Below, in pieces: positions 50,225 through 62,135 of a DNA stretch of 64,000 nt. Source of the DNA: Pseudoips prasinana (lineage: Eukaryota; Arthropoda; Insecta; Lepidoptera; Nolidae); assembly GCA_951640165.1 (NCBI GenBank), contig OX621259.1, positions 2,790,001 to 2,854,000 of the forward strand, written 5' to 3'. How positions within the stretch are numbered: the first letter of the stretch is position 1; the number at the start of each line of letters is the position of its first letter. The notes below the pieces were generated by a model. The model did no database searches. It was given only the letters and a program-made list of their open reading frames with translations, and was not told where the DNA came from. The translations under genes and the position numbers were made by a program.

Positions 50225-50720
50225 CCCACCTATCTTCCAAACTAATGATCCGATTTTGATGCGGTTTTCAATAACGGGTTTGTGTTTGATGAGTTCATGT
50301 TCTTAGACAGGTGTCATGGCTGTAACTCACTAGGGGGCGCCCCAATATTAATGCAAAACAATGTTGCAATATAATCAAAACGAAATGTCCGATTACAATT
50401 CTGTTTTCAGCAATGTGTAGCTTAATGCATGTTCCCAAATAATAAAAATTACGTCTGTAACTCACTAGAGGGCGCTACAATATTAGTGCAAAATAATATT
50501 GCAATAATATTAAAACTAATTGTCCGATTTCAATGCGCTTTTCAGCAATGGGTTCGTAGCTGATTGGTGCATGGTCTAAAATAAATCTTTTGATATTAAC
50601 TCCCTAGAGGGTGAAACGATTATCTTGCAATATTATTAAAATTAAAACGTATTGTCTGATTACAATGCGGATTTCAGGAATGAGTTCGTGGGTGATTGGT
50701 GATCGGTGGGTGGTGGTGTT
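50225..50720 (+). repeat. Degenerate tandem repeats (~130-bp period)
   Basis: Recurring blocks are 'taactcactagggggcgc', 'aatattgcaataata..aaaac..aa.tgtccgatt.caatgcg.ttttcagcaatg' and 'gattggtgcatg'. Three to four diverged units are visible. No coding capacity. Confidence 0.7.
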
Positions 50721-51363
50721 TAATGTAACAGTCTGAGTAAAATTTCAAAATTAATGCATAGCGATACCTAGACGGCGTATTTGTAATGGATTTGTGAGCC
50801 CTTACGAGCTTTCTTCTATTTTATCATCATTACTTTGCGATCGGCGTAAAGTGCTTCTCAATCGTTTTAATTCTTCCAACGCTTTGCTATTATGTGGGTT
50901 ATTAAAAAGTTATCTTTGATCTAAGTCAGTTATAACTACGCCGTCTAAAGGTCGAGGGTTATTCAAATGAAGTAACAAGCAAATTTAATGTTGAAATCAA
51001 AATTATAAATTCTAAAACAAGTAAGTACCTATTTCAAAAAATATAGATACGAAATCATAATAAAAATTAAAAAAAATATATATTCTTATGGTAGCAATAT
51101 AATAAACTGAAACTATAAAATCAATCATAAAACTCGAGTAATCATAAAACGGAGTTATATTCCGACTAAACTACCTAATCCACTTATCTATGTAATCCAA
51201 ATTATTAATCGAAAATGCAAAATTCAAGAAACAAACTAAAAATAAAATTCAGTATGTACCTAACTCTACAACCAAAATTTAATTCAAACCCAAATCTCAA
51301 ATGTTATGTTTAAACCAATAACAAAAATAAATCAAATTATGATGGGATGATGGGATAATAATA
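50721..51363. other. No recognisable gene
   Basis: AT-rich sequence without supportable features. Confidence 0.5.
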
Positions 51364-52090
51364 TTGAACAATATTATTCCACTTAAAAAAACTAACCTAC
51401 ACTATACAGTATTTTGTTCATCCATCCACTCCTCTCTATCTCAAGGAACGCTTTCAGTTTCTTCACTCAACTCATTCGCGACTCTTGCGGTCTTCACAAA
51501 ACACGACTCAAAATGCCAATGCATTCTACTAATTTTACAGACAAATCCTTCAGCGTTCAAGCTGTCCGATTATGGATTGAGCTGCCAATACAGATTAGAC
51601 GCGCTCAATCACAAAACGTTTTTAAAAATATGGTTAAACAGCACTATCTCACTTTATGTACTCGGCAATAATTCTACTGCCGTCCGTTTGTGAAATAATA
51701 TCCTTACATTCTTTTATGTACTGTACCTATATATGTATTTGTATATATAAATATATATTTGTATCTAATGTATGTATATGAATAGTCATATGTATCTTAT
51801 TACGTAAGTACATAATAATATGTATATGTACGTAGTATTAGATTAATTAGATTCATAACTTTTCAATTGCAATTAGTATACCTTCTGCTACCTTCATTAG
51901 ATTCGTTCAATTTTGGTCCATTCAAAGTGAATCGGTTGCCTGGAAGAGATCGCTTTTAGCGATAAGGCCGCCAATTGCATTAAATTAAGCTAATTTTCTT
52001 GTTGTATCAATTATTTTATGTATGTATTGTATTGTATTGTATTTTGTATTACTTATTTTTGTAATAAAGTGTACTTCTTCTTCTTCTTCT
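51364..52090 (+). mobile_element. 5'-truncated LINE: ORF2 end and 3' UTR
   Basis: 51440-51670 encodes a degenerate C-terminus (FTDKSFSVQAVRLWIELPIQIRR, NVFKNMVKQHYL) of the type found at the end of LINE reverse transcriptase ORFs. The 3' UTR contains ggttgcctggaagagatcgcttttagcgataaggccgcc and ends with gtattgtattg, taataaagtgtac and a (ttc)n tail. The same 3' end type is inserted at 32556. Confidence 0.72.
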
Positions 52091-52833
52091 ATTTACAAAA
52101 TAATAATTAGAAAGTAAAATAATGTTGTTACAAACTTATTAATGAAATTAGAACGCGTAAGTTAAACAAAAAAGAAAAAGAAACAACAGCACACTGGGAG
52201 CTAGGCCTCTCCAGGTCTGTAAACCGTATCCAATTCGAATTTAATTTGCATTCAAAGCGCATTCGAAAACGCATTATAACAGCATAAGCCCGAAGGCATC
52301 GACATTCATAGTGTTTAGGAAGTTTTAGCCAGTATTAGGAACTGTTTCCGCCTTCACCGCGTGGAGGTACTCCCAGCTTATGTCATCATTGAATTCAGAG
52401 ATCAAACACAAATATTATATCTCAAGAGTATTGACACGATTCTGAACAAAAACCAACAGAAAGCAACTGTATAATATTTGATAAGGAACTTAATATTATG
52501 TGGTAGGATGAATCACACTTATTGTTTTGCTAGATCTTACCTACACATTATATACATTATAATTCGTATATGCTCTCTAAAAAGTCTGAAATAAAATTAA
52601 GCAAAAGTAAAATTTTGAAAAAAACCCGCGACGGTAAAAATCTCTTTGAAAAAAAATAAAATAACTCAAAACCCCCGACTTAACCCAATTTTATGTAACG
52701 AAATATTATAATAGACGTAAAAATACTTTCTAAAAAAGGGTTGATATCTCGAGAAATCGGTTATAAATATACTTAATTACCTAAACAATGAATATCTATA
52801 TTTACAGTTTTTTTCCTAACGTGTCTGTTTCTC
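52091..52833. other. No recognisable gene
   Basis: AT-rich, with no supported feature. Confidence 0.45.
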
Positions 52834-53107
52834 GAAGATATACTTAAATGTAGCGATAATAATTTTACCATAATACATAACCCAGGAATATCCGTCGGGG
52901 GCTGCCATTAACCCAGCTAAAGATTTTATAGTGACGTGAATACAATTATTGAAGAATTGTAGATGTTTAACGACGACATTAAATACACTTATGAGTATGA
53001 TTAAATCTTTGTTGAAATTTCATATAGGAAAGGCAGCCCCCGACGGATATTCCTCGGTTATGTATTATGGTAAAATTATTATCGCTACTACATTTAAGTA
53101 TATCTTC
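52834..53107. mobile_element. Foldback/MITE-like inverted repeat (arms ~73 bp)
   Basis: 52834-52906 (gaagatatacttaaatgtag...gtcgggggctgcc) is the near-perfect reverse complement of 53032-53107, with a 125-bp AT-rich spacer and no ORF. It abuts a tRNA-derived SINE on the right, whose 3' region it may have interrupted. Confidence 0.8.
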
Positions 53108-53266
53108 TATATATATCTAGATAAATACTTAAATACATAGAAAACATCCATAACTCAGAAACAAATGTTCGTGCTCATCACACAAATATTTGCACTTATC
53201 GGGATTCGAACCCAGGATCACCAGCTTCGTAGGCAGGAGCACTATCAACTAGGCTACGGTGACCGT
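53108..53266 (-). repeat. tRNA-derived SINE, third family
   Basis: The minus strand has box A TAGCCTAGTTGATAGTGC and box B GGTTCGAATCCC in a tRNA-like head (53170-53266), followed by gataagtgcaaatatttgtgtgatgagcacg. The body ends at the inverted repeat at 53107. Confidence 0.75.
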
Positions 53267-53400
53267 CTAAACGATATGTTAAAGAGCAAAATTGATTAAA
53301 GATTCGTTTGGTTGTTTGTGGTATTAAGCCCAACAGATAGAGCGATAGGGCTCAGTAGAAAAATAAAATTCTAACTCTAAACACAAAATGTCAGCTATTA

Positions 53401-53642
53401 ATCTATACTTATATTATAAAGAGGTAACGTTTGTGAGTTTGTGACGTTGTAAGGGGTAATCTCTGGATCTACTGAACCGATTTTCAAAATTATTTCACCA
53501 ATAGAAAGCTACGTTATTGTGGAGTATCATAGGCTATGAAAAATTCCAAAATTTATCCAGAACTTTTAATCGGAAGTATTATTACTTGGGACAGGGACAA
53601 AAATATTTATAACGCGGAACGAAGTCCGCGGGCACTGCCAGT
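53401..53642 (+). mobile_element. Short Helitron, plus strand
   Basis: Starts A|TCTATACTTATATTATAAAGAGG and ends at the hairpin CGCGGAACGAAGTCCGCGGGCACTGCCAGT. The terminal CTAG is degenerate. A diverged, 5'-truncated relative lies inverted at 61259-61490, sharing gtaaggggtaatctctggatctactgaaccg. Confidence 0.7.
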
Positions 53643-54169
53643 AAGTTCTATTCCCATCACTTAACACAGCTATGCAGATGATACTATGATGACTCTAAAT
53701 TGTGACTGCTTTAGAAATAATTATGTAAACTTAACTATATTACTACAAACATGTTCTGACTATTTACAAGCGCTTATTTAAAGTCTAGGTGAATAAAAAC
53801 CTTTTTTCATTTTATTCTGGTTAAATGTCGTGGCCAGCTGAATAATAAATTTTAATATTCGCCCCTAATCTGATCATAAAACATAAGTCGGATAGGTTGT
53901 CGAACACGCCGCATTAAATATGCCGTGGGTTCACGGGTTACATAATATTTATACTAAAATATGCGTGAGCTTGAGAAATAGCTGAACGAAAAATGTTTAC
54001 AAAGAAACTTTTCCCTCACATGTAAGAGCGAAAGGTCTCTCATCCCGTTACTGACTAAGCAATTTGTATCGAAAGCCTCTTGACCTCAAGAGCTGAAATT
54101 AGGGGGCCTTAATTGTAAGTAGGTGTATAGTAGGACTCATCAGCAAGGAATAAGGATACAAATAATGGA
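53643..54169. other. No recognisable gene
   Basis: No repeat or ORF could be assigned. Confidence 0.45.
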
Positions 54170-54285
54170 TAACTATGTGTGACCCATAAATAGTTCTGAG
54201 TGTGGATGTAATTTGTGTCTGTCTATTATATGTTTGTAAAGCACCCCGCGACACAGGGTTAGAATCCGTAGTGCGGGCGTTGTCT
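54170..54285 (+). repeat. SINE body fragment (41268 family)
   Basis: Contains tgacccataaatagttctgagtgtggatgtaatttgtgtctgtctattatatgtttgtaaag and the ccccgcgacacaggg...gcgggcgttgtctgtaaa end. The tRNA head is missing. Confidence 0.8.
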
Positions 54286-54640
54286 GTAAAATAATAATAA
54301 TGTCCTCCTAGCCGCATACCGGCCACGGTGGCCAGTCTCAATAGAGATTAGCCATCAGCGCGGGACATATAATTGTGCACAAAGGGTGCGCAAACACAGG
54401 AGCACTTTCTATTCATCACTCTCATCATCCGATGGGACGCCTAGCGACATGACCTGAAAGAGGTCAGGCACAGGACCGACGGCTTTACGAGCTCTCCGAG
54501 GCACGGCGGTATATAATGCCGCCAACTCCCAAACTTCGGGCTGATGCTGAGAAATCTTTCTTTTTACAGAAAAGTCCCAAAATCACTTTTTGTCCCGACC
54601 CGGGATTTGCACACGCTACCGCTGGACCAACGAGGCAGTC
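54286..54640 (-). repeat. tRNA-derived SINE, copy B of the 17416 family
   Basis: It aligns across nearly its full length with 17416-17797 (for example ccgatgggacgcctagcgac, ctctccgaggcacgg, gcccgacccgggattt). Its box B is shortened (cccgggatttgcac), so the head is partly deleted. An (aat)n tail is at 54286-54298. Confidence 0.83.
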
Positions 54641-54712
54641 AGTAGATACAAATAACGATTATGCGTCGGGACTGAATTAATGGGGAGTTAACTTTGCATA
54701 ATTATGTTTATA

Positions 54713-56478
54713 CTAGCTGGCACCCGCGAGTTCGCCCGCGACAATTTTGAATGATCACCAATGTAACTAATTACTTCTAGGTTAATCTAAAGAATATAAC
54801 TTTATAAACAAATAAGCAATGCAATATAAATTTAAGAAAACCTTTAAAATAACCTAACTAAGAAAGAAACTGAAGACTACTTTGCTACTGTTATTTCAAA
54901 AAAAGGATCCCATCATCAACCAAAAAAGTCAAAGAATACACATCAATTGTCCTTAAGGAAAGCCAGTAAGTAATATAAAGTAAAATAATAACCAACGATG
55001 CATTAATCACAAAGGTAACTTCCATTACATTAGGTTGCGACCACGGCATTGATAGGCCTAATATCACATTTTGTGAACAAAACCATAGCGCGATCTAAAA
55101 CGATGATTACGCCATCTACTAACAAACATATAAACTTGTAAAGCGGTAATTCTAAGATGTGTGCATATTATTGGGTGATAGGCGATCATCTATTGATTTA
55201 GTTTGGGACTAGTATATTTTTTGGGTGCGATCATCTCGATACCAGCAATTTATACTACGCTAAGTCGAATTTTAGGCAAATTCGTTTTTTATCCCAATTT
55301 GACGATTAAATGTCGTTTTTTAACTTTATTATAAAAATCATACACAAAGAAAGAAGTTATAAATCTTATGAAACACTAAGTCTTTATTTTGACGACGACG
55401 ACTGCGACATTTTAAGCAACTTGGCATAAAAAAGCGAATTTATCTAAATTTCGAGTTGGCATAAATTGTTGGTGTCGATCTATTGAACCAGTTTTTGATT
55501 ACCTTTTTCTAACAAAAAAATATTCCCTGAATTTTGATTTAAAAACATGTATTGCTTTATTTTTAACTGAAAGACCAAATACCAATTTACTTGCGTTTAA
55601 CTCCAAAAAAAAACAGATTTTCATTCAAACTTACATCCCCTATTTTGTAAAATAAACCCCCAGAGGATCGTATCCTTAGGGGTGGAATTTCCAAAAATTC
55701 TGAAATATATATTTATATTTTTTAACTGAAAGGCTAAATACCAAAGTTCATGCTTTTACACACATAAAAAATCTTTCATCTATTATTTTACTCCCTTAGG
55801 GGTGGAATTTCCAAAAATTCTGAAATATATATTTATATTTTTTAACTGAAAGGCTAAATACCAAAGTTCATGCCTTTACACACATAAAAAAATCTTTCAT
55901 CTCTTATTTTACTCCCTAAGGGGTGATATTTTCAAAAACCCTTCTTTAATGGATGCCTACAACATAAAAGGTCAACTGTCAAAATTTCAAGTCTCTAACC
56001 CCTGCCGTTTAGGTTGTGGGTTGATATGTCAGTCAGCCAGTATAAACTTACAACCCCTATTTTATTTCGGGGTGGAATTTCCAAAAATTCTGAAACAAAT
56101 ATTTTATATTTTTTAACAAAAAGGCCTAGTATACTAATTTAATGCGTTTAACTTCAAAAATATTGCATTTTTCATACAAACTTACATCGCCTATTTTACG
56201 CCTTTAGGGGTGGAATTCCTAAAAATCCTGAATTATATATATTTTTTATTTTTAACTGAAAGGCCAAATACCAAGTTTTATGCGTTCAACTTAAAAAATG
56301 TCACATTTTTCATACAAACTTACATCCCCTATTTCATGCCCTTCGGGGTGGAATTTTCAAAAATCCTGAAATATATATTTTTTACTTTTCACTGAACGTC
56401 GAAATACCAATTTTAATGCGTTTAACTTAAAAAAAAAAACAGATTTTCATTCAAACTTAGATCCCCTATTTTACGCCC
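54713..56478 (-). mobile_element. Helitron, inverted second copy, 5'-truncated
   Basis: Read on the minus strand it ends with CGCGGGCGAACTCGCGGGTGCCAG and CTAG|T at 54713. It is collinear with both halves of the split Helitron at 21931-28661, including the ttggtgtcgagatgatcgcacccaaaaaatat block, the (gtc)n-rich segment near 55390 and the tandem array. The 5' TC end is missing. Confidence 0.75.
55676..55915. repeat. Recent 120-bp tandem duplication in the Helitron array
   Basis: The line beginning at 55681 is identical over 60 bases to that beginning at 55801, and the following ~60 bases differ by only a few changes. The other units of the array are much more diverged. Confidence 0.88.
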
Positions 56479-57401
56479 AGTGCACGCCGGAATAGCTCGA
56501 AAATGGTAGATTTTTTCATACTTACTTGACACTTATCGTCATATTTTAGACAATTCACACAATATCTTTATAAATTATAGCCTATTTGTTATTTGTTTTG
56601 TGGGAGATAAATTTAAGGCGGATTCTATAACTTTAAGGCGGATAATTACAAAAAAATATATATTAGCCATTGGGTTCTACAATTATTTTAGTAGTGATAG
56701 CCACACTAGGCGATGCCTGTATCGAGGCTATCGATGTAATACGGTTATCAGATAGAACTTAAATACATTTTTACAATAACTTAGATATACAGAACATAAT
56801 TTTAATATTAATATCATAATTTTTTTCTGTACCCATATCTAAGTTATTGTTAATGAAAGGTTACAACGATAATTTCACTGATATTGATATATATTTGCCT
56901 TGTCTATATTTCAGTGTAAAAAACAATTACTGAATAATTTTGTCTAATTTAAATATTATTACCGTATAAATATTATTATCACTGTACATACAATACCTAA
57001 CACACCTGCTGTATGCTAGTTTAGACTAACTTAATTTTGTTGATAACCTATATAGTTTGCCATAGTTGCTTATTACTAGTTTTATTGTTTCATATGACCT
57101 ATTGCAGATAACGATGCTGGTATTTTTTAAAGGATAATGTTGATAACATTACAGACACAACAGACAAAGGACACATGTATATAGAATAGGAAGCAGTGTT
57201 GTAACAATTATAGACAACCACAGCATTGAAAGTAACATGGATAGAGTTAGTAGTACGGTTCACATTATGGTTGTGTGATTAACTAAGTCTTTTCTAATAA
57301 ATACTGTATTAGTATTACATAATAAAAAAAAAAAATATTATTTCCATTAAAACATTTTGTCATAGTGGTGAGGCGGAAGAGACATAGATGACATGAATCA
57401 G
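56479..57401. other. No gene; includes a small inverted repeat
   Basis: 56773-56788 (acaataacttagatat) is exactly inverted at 56835-56850, with ctgtac-like pairing inside. This may be a degenerate MITE. The rest is unassigned. Confidence 0.45.
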
Positions 57402-57787
57402 TTGGTTCATCTTTTTTTTTTTAATTTCGTTTTACGGCTCTGGCTTCTTTGGCCTTATGAGCCTTCAGTAAATATATTTTATATCATTTATTTCCGTCAT
57501 TGTCAAGTAAAGTCCGTCACAGTCAACTCATACATAGTCCTTGTCCAACCCCAGTAAAGCAGTGGAGACTTTACTAGAGGCTTTTATGGAGTTTTGGTTA
57601 CAACACGGAAAATCACAATTCACGGCAATATCGCACTTTCCTCCACTTGTGTACGTTGTCGAAGATGTTATGTCTAAAACTCCACCATATTTACACATAA
57701 AACTCGAATTTACACCAGTTTTTGAAAATAGAACATAGCCTCGATGCGTCTTTTTCCGCGTTAGCGCCAAAACTCTTGGTTCATCTT
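57402..57787 (-). pseudogene. Possible retrocopy with poly(A) tail and 12-bp target duplication
   Basis: A 362-bp segment (57414-57775) is bounded by ttggttcatctt at 57402-57413 and 57776-57787. It has a T-run directly after the left copy, as expected for a minus-strand poly(A) insertion. The minus strand contains an 80-codon ORF (57528-57770, FSKTGVNSSFMCKYGGVLD) that I cannot assign. The source gene is unknown, and a short SINE-like origin is also possible. Confidence 0.45.
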
Positions 57788-57824
57788 ATATTTTCAGTGT
57801 TGCCAGCTGACTTAGGATTTAAAC

Positions 57825-58012
57825 TTGGCCTTGAAGGTCAGGAATGAACATATCCGAGGCAGCTTTAACGTGTCTCGTGGACCAGAAAAGCTAAAAGAAT
57901 GTCGTATGAGATGGTACGGACATGTCATGCGAAGGGATAAGGAACACTTAGTACGCAAAGCACTCGCAATTCCCGAAAAGAAGAGAGACAGAGGTCGCCC
58001 CCCGTGACGTGA
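57825..58012 (+). pseudogene. RTE-like LINE C-terminal fragment
   Basis: KVRNEHIRGSFNVSRGPEKLKECRMRWYGHVMRR...VRKALAIPEKKRDRGRPP matches the well-known end region of RTE-type LINE proteins (NEYIRG, K..E.RLRWYGHV.RR, RGRPK). The frame is lost after RGRPP. Confidence 0.8.
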
Positions 58013-58139
58013 TGGTTTAGTATGACCAAACTTTTAGAGGAAGCCTAAATACCAGATTCGAAATTCAGGACAGACGGTCCTGGCGCAAAATAATTAGAAA
58101 AGCCGACCCCACCTAACGTGGGATAAGGCAAAGAGAAAG

Positions 58140-58535
58140 AAGAAGCCAATGATGACTTACGTAAAAGAGACGTGGTTGCACATTTTGGGCCTTATTAGAA
58201 GGCTCAAGGTCACCCAAAGAGCAATGGAGAGGGCTATGCTCGGAGTTTCCCTGCGAAATCGAATCAGAAATGTCAAAATCCAAAGGCGAACCAAACTCAC
58301 CGATATAGCCCGAAGAATTGCAAAACTGAAGTGGCAGTGGGGGAGGCACATAGCTCGTAGAACCGACGGCCGTTGGGGCAGAAAGGTTCTTGAGTGGCAA
58401 CCCTCTACAAGATGGACCGATGTTATTGTGCGGGTCGCTGGAAACCGCTGGTTGCGAATAGCACAAGTGCGGCAATTGTGGAGATCTTTGGGAGAGGTCT
58501 TTCTCCAGCCGTGGACGTCTTTCGGCAGATATGAT
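58140..58535 (+). pseudogene. Second RTE-like LINE C-terminal fragment
   Basis: The region from RRLKVTQRAMERAMLGVSLRN through RIAKLKWQWGRHIARRTDGRWGRKVLEW to RWTDVIVRVAGNRWLRIAQ is a LINE reverse transcriptase C-terminus that I know from Lepidoptera, ending with a (gat)n stretch at 58531-58541. It belongs to a different family from its left neighbour. Confidence 0.82.
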
Positions 58536-58924
58536 GATGATGATATTTCCGTTACATGTATTTTCAATTCTTATGGAGTATTTCGTTGAGTGTTTGGACT
58601 GTGGTAAACAGAGTACTTTTGGTTTCAGAGAAAGCTTATGCGAGAAGTAATTATGCAAATACCTTGTTAATTACAAATCATCCTCCAAATAAGTTGATGC
58701 TTCGGAATTTCCGCAGTCATTAGTCATTATTAATGGGACTTATTATCTTCGTGACTGCTTTGTTGGTATAGCGTAGGTATTGTTATAGCCCTGGCGGTCT
58801 TGGGCAAATCAAAATCGCCAATTGTATGGAGCTTGCTGTTGTGTTTCATAAAAAAATACTACATAAACATAAACGAGTTTATGGTTGTAAAAAGTTTGTA
58901 TCATTTTTATGACAACATTTATTT
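58536..58924. other. No recognisable gene
   Basis: Nothing assignable. Confidence 0.5.
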
Positions 58925-59240
58925 ATTTTTTATATGAGAGGGCGACAAACGAACAAGTGGGTCAATTGATGGTAAGTGATCACCGCTGCCCATATACACT
59001 TGCAACATCAGAGGAGTCGCGGGTGCGTTGCCGGCCTTTAAGAGTCAGCAAACAATTATTGCTGACCCTTCCCCGCACCCCGATGAACTCTGGCGATTAC
59101 TCACACGCAGAAACACATAATTTAAATTATTAATGTTATTATTAAGGAGTGTCTTCTGTAAGGAAAGGTTCTGTCTGAAAGGTACTTCCCCAGTCGGGCT
59201 GCTCTTTGAGCAAATGAACGCTGTGCCCTACCTCTCTAAC
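58925..59240 (+). repeat. Dispersed repeat, second copy of the 17095 family
   Basis: Shares the start gagggcgacaaacgaacaagt and the end aatgaacgctgtgccctacc with 17095-17370. It is more complete in the middle (gtgcgttgccggcctttaag). Confidence 0.8.
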
Positions 59241-59481
59241 AAAAATTGAAAACATATTGGTTGTAATTGACCTTATACTAAAAAAAAAAATGCACGTTTT
59301 ATAATAACCACTTCTTGGACACTCAAAACAATTTTGACCACAGATAGCAACTCATATATCTTTAAACTCTTGATATATTAATTTTTACTTGTTGGGACAC
59401 TCAAACATTTTATTTATATAGCGTCATTAGCAATGCAAAGCCTAAATCGAAACTATAAACTAAACTGAGAGATAATTTATT

Positions 59482-59545
59482 TAATCGTCCAGCAGGGATT
59501 GAACCAGCACCCTCTACCAATCCGAAGTTGGCGCTCTGCTGTTAA
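59482..59545 (-). repeat. tRNA-like SINE head fragment
   Basis: The reverse complement reads ggtagagggtgctGGTTCAATCCctgctgg, a box B in a tRNA-like arm. The same head (ggtagagggtgctggttcgagaccc) recurs at 61500-61535. Confidence 0.55.
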
Positions 59546-59573
59546 ACTAAACTGTTAAACTGACAAAAGAAGT

Positions 59574-59757
59574 ATACCTGGCCTGTGTGAATGGTACAAC
59601 CGGAAGGGGAAGACCTCGTAGAACATTCTCTGACCAAATCGGAGACGTTTTCAAGAAAGGTCAGGTCAGAAGTACCCTAACCCATCTCCACTGGAAAGAA
59701 TTTGGTATCAATATGAATGAGGAGTCCATCAATTACCCTCGATTTGCTTTGATTTGA
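59574..59757 (+). pseudogene. LINE C-terminal fragment
   Basis: The peptide with VYLACVNGTTGRGRPRRTFSDQIGDVFKKGQVRSTLTH resembles the GKGRPR.T..DQIG.VL.KGQ..ST end of a LINE reverse transcriptase family. It is short and isolated. Confidence 0.6.
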
Positions 59758-60534
59758 TGATATGCTACCAAATACCAATACACTGACACAACTAATTTAG
59801 TATTGATTTTGTTGTTTTAGTAAAAAGAGATAGGCTGTATGTATATTTAGCCCGTTTTATAATACTGGAACCTAAAAGTCAACATAATTATTTCGCGACC
59901 ATTTTACCGACAACAACCATTAGGTACAGACGCCAGTACATCCAACTAACCCGCTCTGTCAAATTTCTTTTATAGATTTTCAACATTATCACATAAGCAT
60001 AATGTTCACTTTCAATTGGGGAAATTTGACAGATTGCGATAGCTTGATGTGCTGGCGTCTATACATAAGGCCCATGAGCAGTCATAACTAATCCCAACAC
60101 TAGGCTCTCCGAAGCGTGTGATTGCAAATAGTTCATCGAGATTGCAATTATTATGGAAATCATGTGTAGGTGGCACCAACACATCTGCTATTGTATAGCG
60201 TGTTGAATATTTTGACGATCTGTTACGACATATCGTTGAAATAGAAAATGTAATCTGTACAAGACGAATTTAGTGTAAATGCCTGAAAATTGTCTGTAAC
60301 ACAAACCGAGACTATAAATTTGTAAATTTAATATGAATGGGATTAGGCTGAAACTGTTGGCTCCATTGTATGTATTTACTGGGATGTAAGGGATTTAACG
60401 TACTAGTTTGGTTTGATATGCATGTATATATGTATGTTCTTATGTTCATAATATAAATATTAAATGCTCAATGGTCAAACGATTCTTTGTTTGATTAATA
60501 TACTTCGTAATTAATTAAATTAATTGACCATTGG
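59758..60534. other. No recognisable gene
   Basis: Nothing assignable. Confidence 0.5.
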
Positions 60535-60720
60535 TGTGCTTGCTAAATACTTGCCTTTTACGCCACCGGTCGTGGATTCTATTCCACCCAGGACAGATAT
60601 TTGTGTGCATTAATATGTCTGTTTGTCATGAGTCTGGGTATAAATATCTGTATAAGTATGTATTCACAAAAGAAAAGTGTATGTAGTTATCTGATATAAT
60701 ATATTATTATTCCTTTATTT
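60535..60720 (+). repeat. tRNA-derived SINE fragment (21376 family)
   Basis: Contains cgtggattctattccacccaggacagatatttgtgtgcat, ctgtttgtcatgagtctgggta and gtatgtattcacaaaagaaaagtgtatgtagttatctgat, collinear with the minus strand of 21376-21645. The tail is missing. Confidence 0.75.
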
Positions 60721-60862
60721 CGGATTAATAAATATTCCATACATTGTTAGTAAATCAAACTTATAACTATGTTAGTATATCAATATTAAATGTCAACATT
60801 AGCGGGTAGTGTTAAAATTCTATACTTTTTTTGTAAAATGGCTGACAGCTATCGAGAATTTT

Positions 60863-61250
60863 TTATTTAAAACTTGCCTCAATGTATCGTTTCTGGTATT
60901 TAAAAGCTGCATCTCTGTGCGTTGAGTTTCCCCAAAAAATAATATTATATCTTAGATGAGATTCAGCTAGACTATGATAGACTAAAAGTAATGTATTTTG
61001 GTTTATTCTCAAGCTAAGTTTAAATAGCACATAGGCTGATTTACTCATTTTTTTTGTTCACAAACCGTGTTTATGATTTTCAGTCAATTTTGTTATCAAT
61101 AACTAAGCTTTCAAATTTATTTTCCTTGACCTCTTTTATTCGATTATCAATATATTGAATATTACGTGTCGGCAGAGTCATTTTATGGCTAAATGAAATT
61201 AAATATGTTTTGCTTAAATTAATTATTATATTATTATTCTTCATCCATTT
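60863..61250 (-). pseudogene. LINE reverse transcriptase C-terminal fragment, minus strand
   Basis: 60863-61048 encodes SAYVLFKLSLRINQNTLLLVYHSLAESHLRYNIIFWGNSTH, the LS.S.YAL..L........L...Y.S..ES.L.Y.I..WG motif of Jockey/CR1-type LINEs. Upstream sequence to about 61250 continues in broken frames. Confidence 0.75.
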
Positions 61251-61258
61251 TATTATTA

Positions 61259-61490
61259 ACTAGCAGTGCCCGCGGACTTCGACCCGCGTTATAAATATTT
61301 TTGTCCCTGCCTGTTTGTCCCGCGTAATACTGCGGGCAAAAGTTCGGGATAAATAAAAATTAGGATAATGAATCATAGTCTATGACACTCCACAATAACG
61401 TAGCTTTCTATTGGTGAAATAGTTTTGAAAATCGGTTCAGTAGATCCAGAGATTACCCCTTACAACGTCACAACCTCACAAGTATTGAAT
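61259..61490 (-). mobile_element. Helitron fragment, minus strand
   Basis: On the minus strand it ends CGCGGGTCGAAGTCCGCGGGCACTG then CTAG|T at 61259. It is related to 53401-53642. The 5' end is missing. Confidence 0.65.
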
Positions 61491-61861
61491 TGGTATTGGT
61501 AGAGGGTGCTGGTTCGAGACCCACCGGTTGAAATTTATGGATTCCCATTTTTAAGAACTCTAGAGAATTAAATCTCTGTCGCACGGAACACTTAAGTATC
61601 ATGCATTTGACGGATACTAAGCTAACAGAGACTCACAACAACTATGAACGGATCACAAAATTAGTTGTCCAATGCAAGAGTCCGACTCAAAGCACGTAAA
61701 CAAGACCAATACATTAAAACATAATAACTAAAAACATGAAACTAAATAACATAACTAACTAACTAAAATTTAATGTAGTATAATATATTTTGATTCCACA
61801 ATTATAATCTCGCGTCCAAGAATTTTAGTAAACTTAGACTTGACATCTGGGTAGCGCTAAA

Positions 61862-62023
61862 TGTTACATATAACTAAATAACATGTTGCGTCATTTTTCA
61901 TACTTAAGTAGCTGCGTAAGAAACATTCATTTAGTTGCTAATAAACACCATTGAAGACAGACGCATTTGTGATTTTCTAACGAGTTTCCCGTACACACAA
62001 AAGTGAACCCTAACAACACAACA
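61862..62023 (+). repeat. Possible 5' LTR of the BEL/Pao element
   Basis: A TG...CA segment (tgttacatataac ... ctaacaacacaaca) ends 112 bp before the gag ATG and contains aataaacacc. The second LTR is outside the window, so the limits cannot be confirmed. Confidence 0.3.
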
Positions 62024-62135
62024 TATGGTCGATATCTCGCCGGATCATTTACCAGTTACCTGAGCGCAGGTGTTGAGCGGCCGACTCGCAAGAACAAAAG
62101 AATACCACATTCCTGAGCGATAAGGATTTGTAACG

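Noticed and set aside
58113..58658. 181-aa minus-strand ORF
   Set aside because: Antisense shadow of the RTE-like fragment read on the plus strand.
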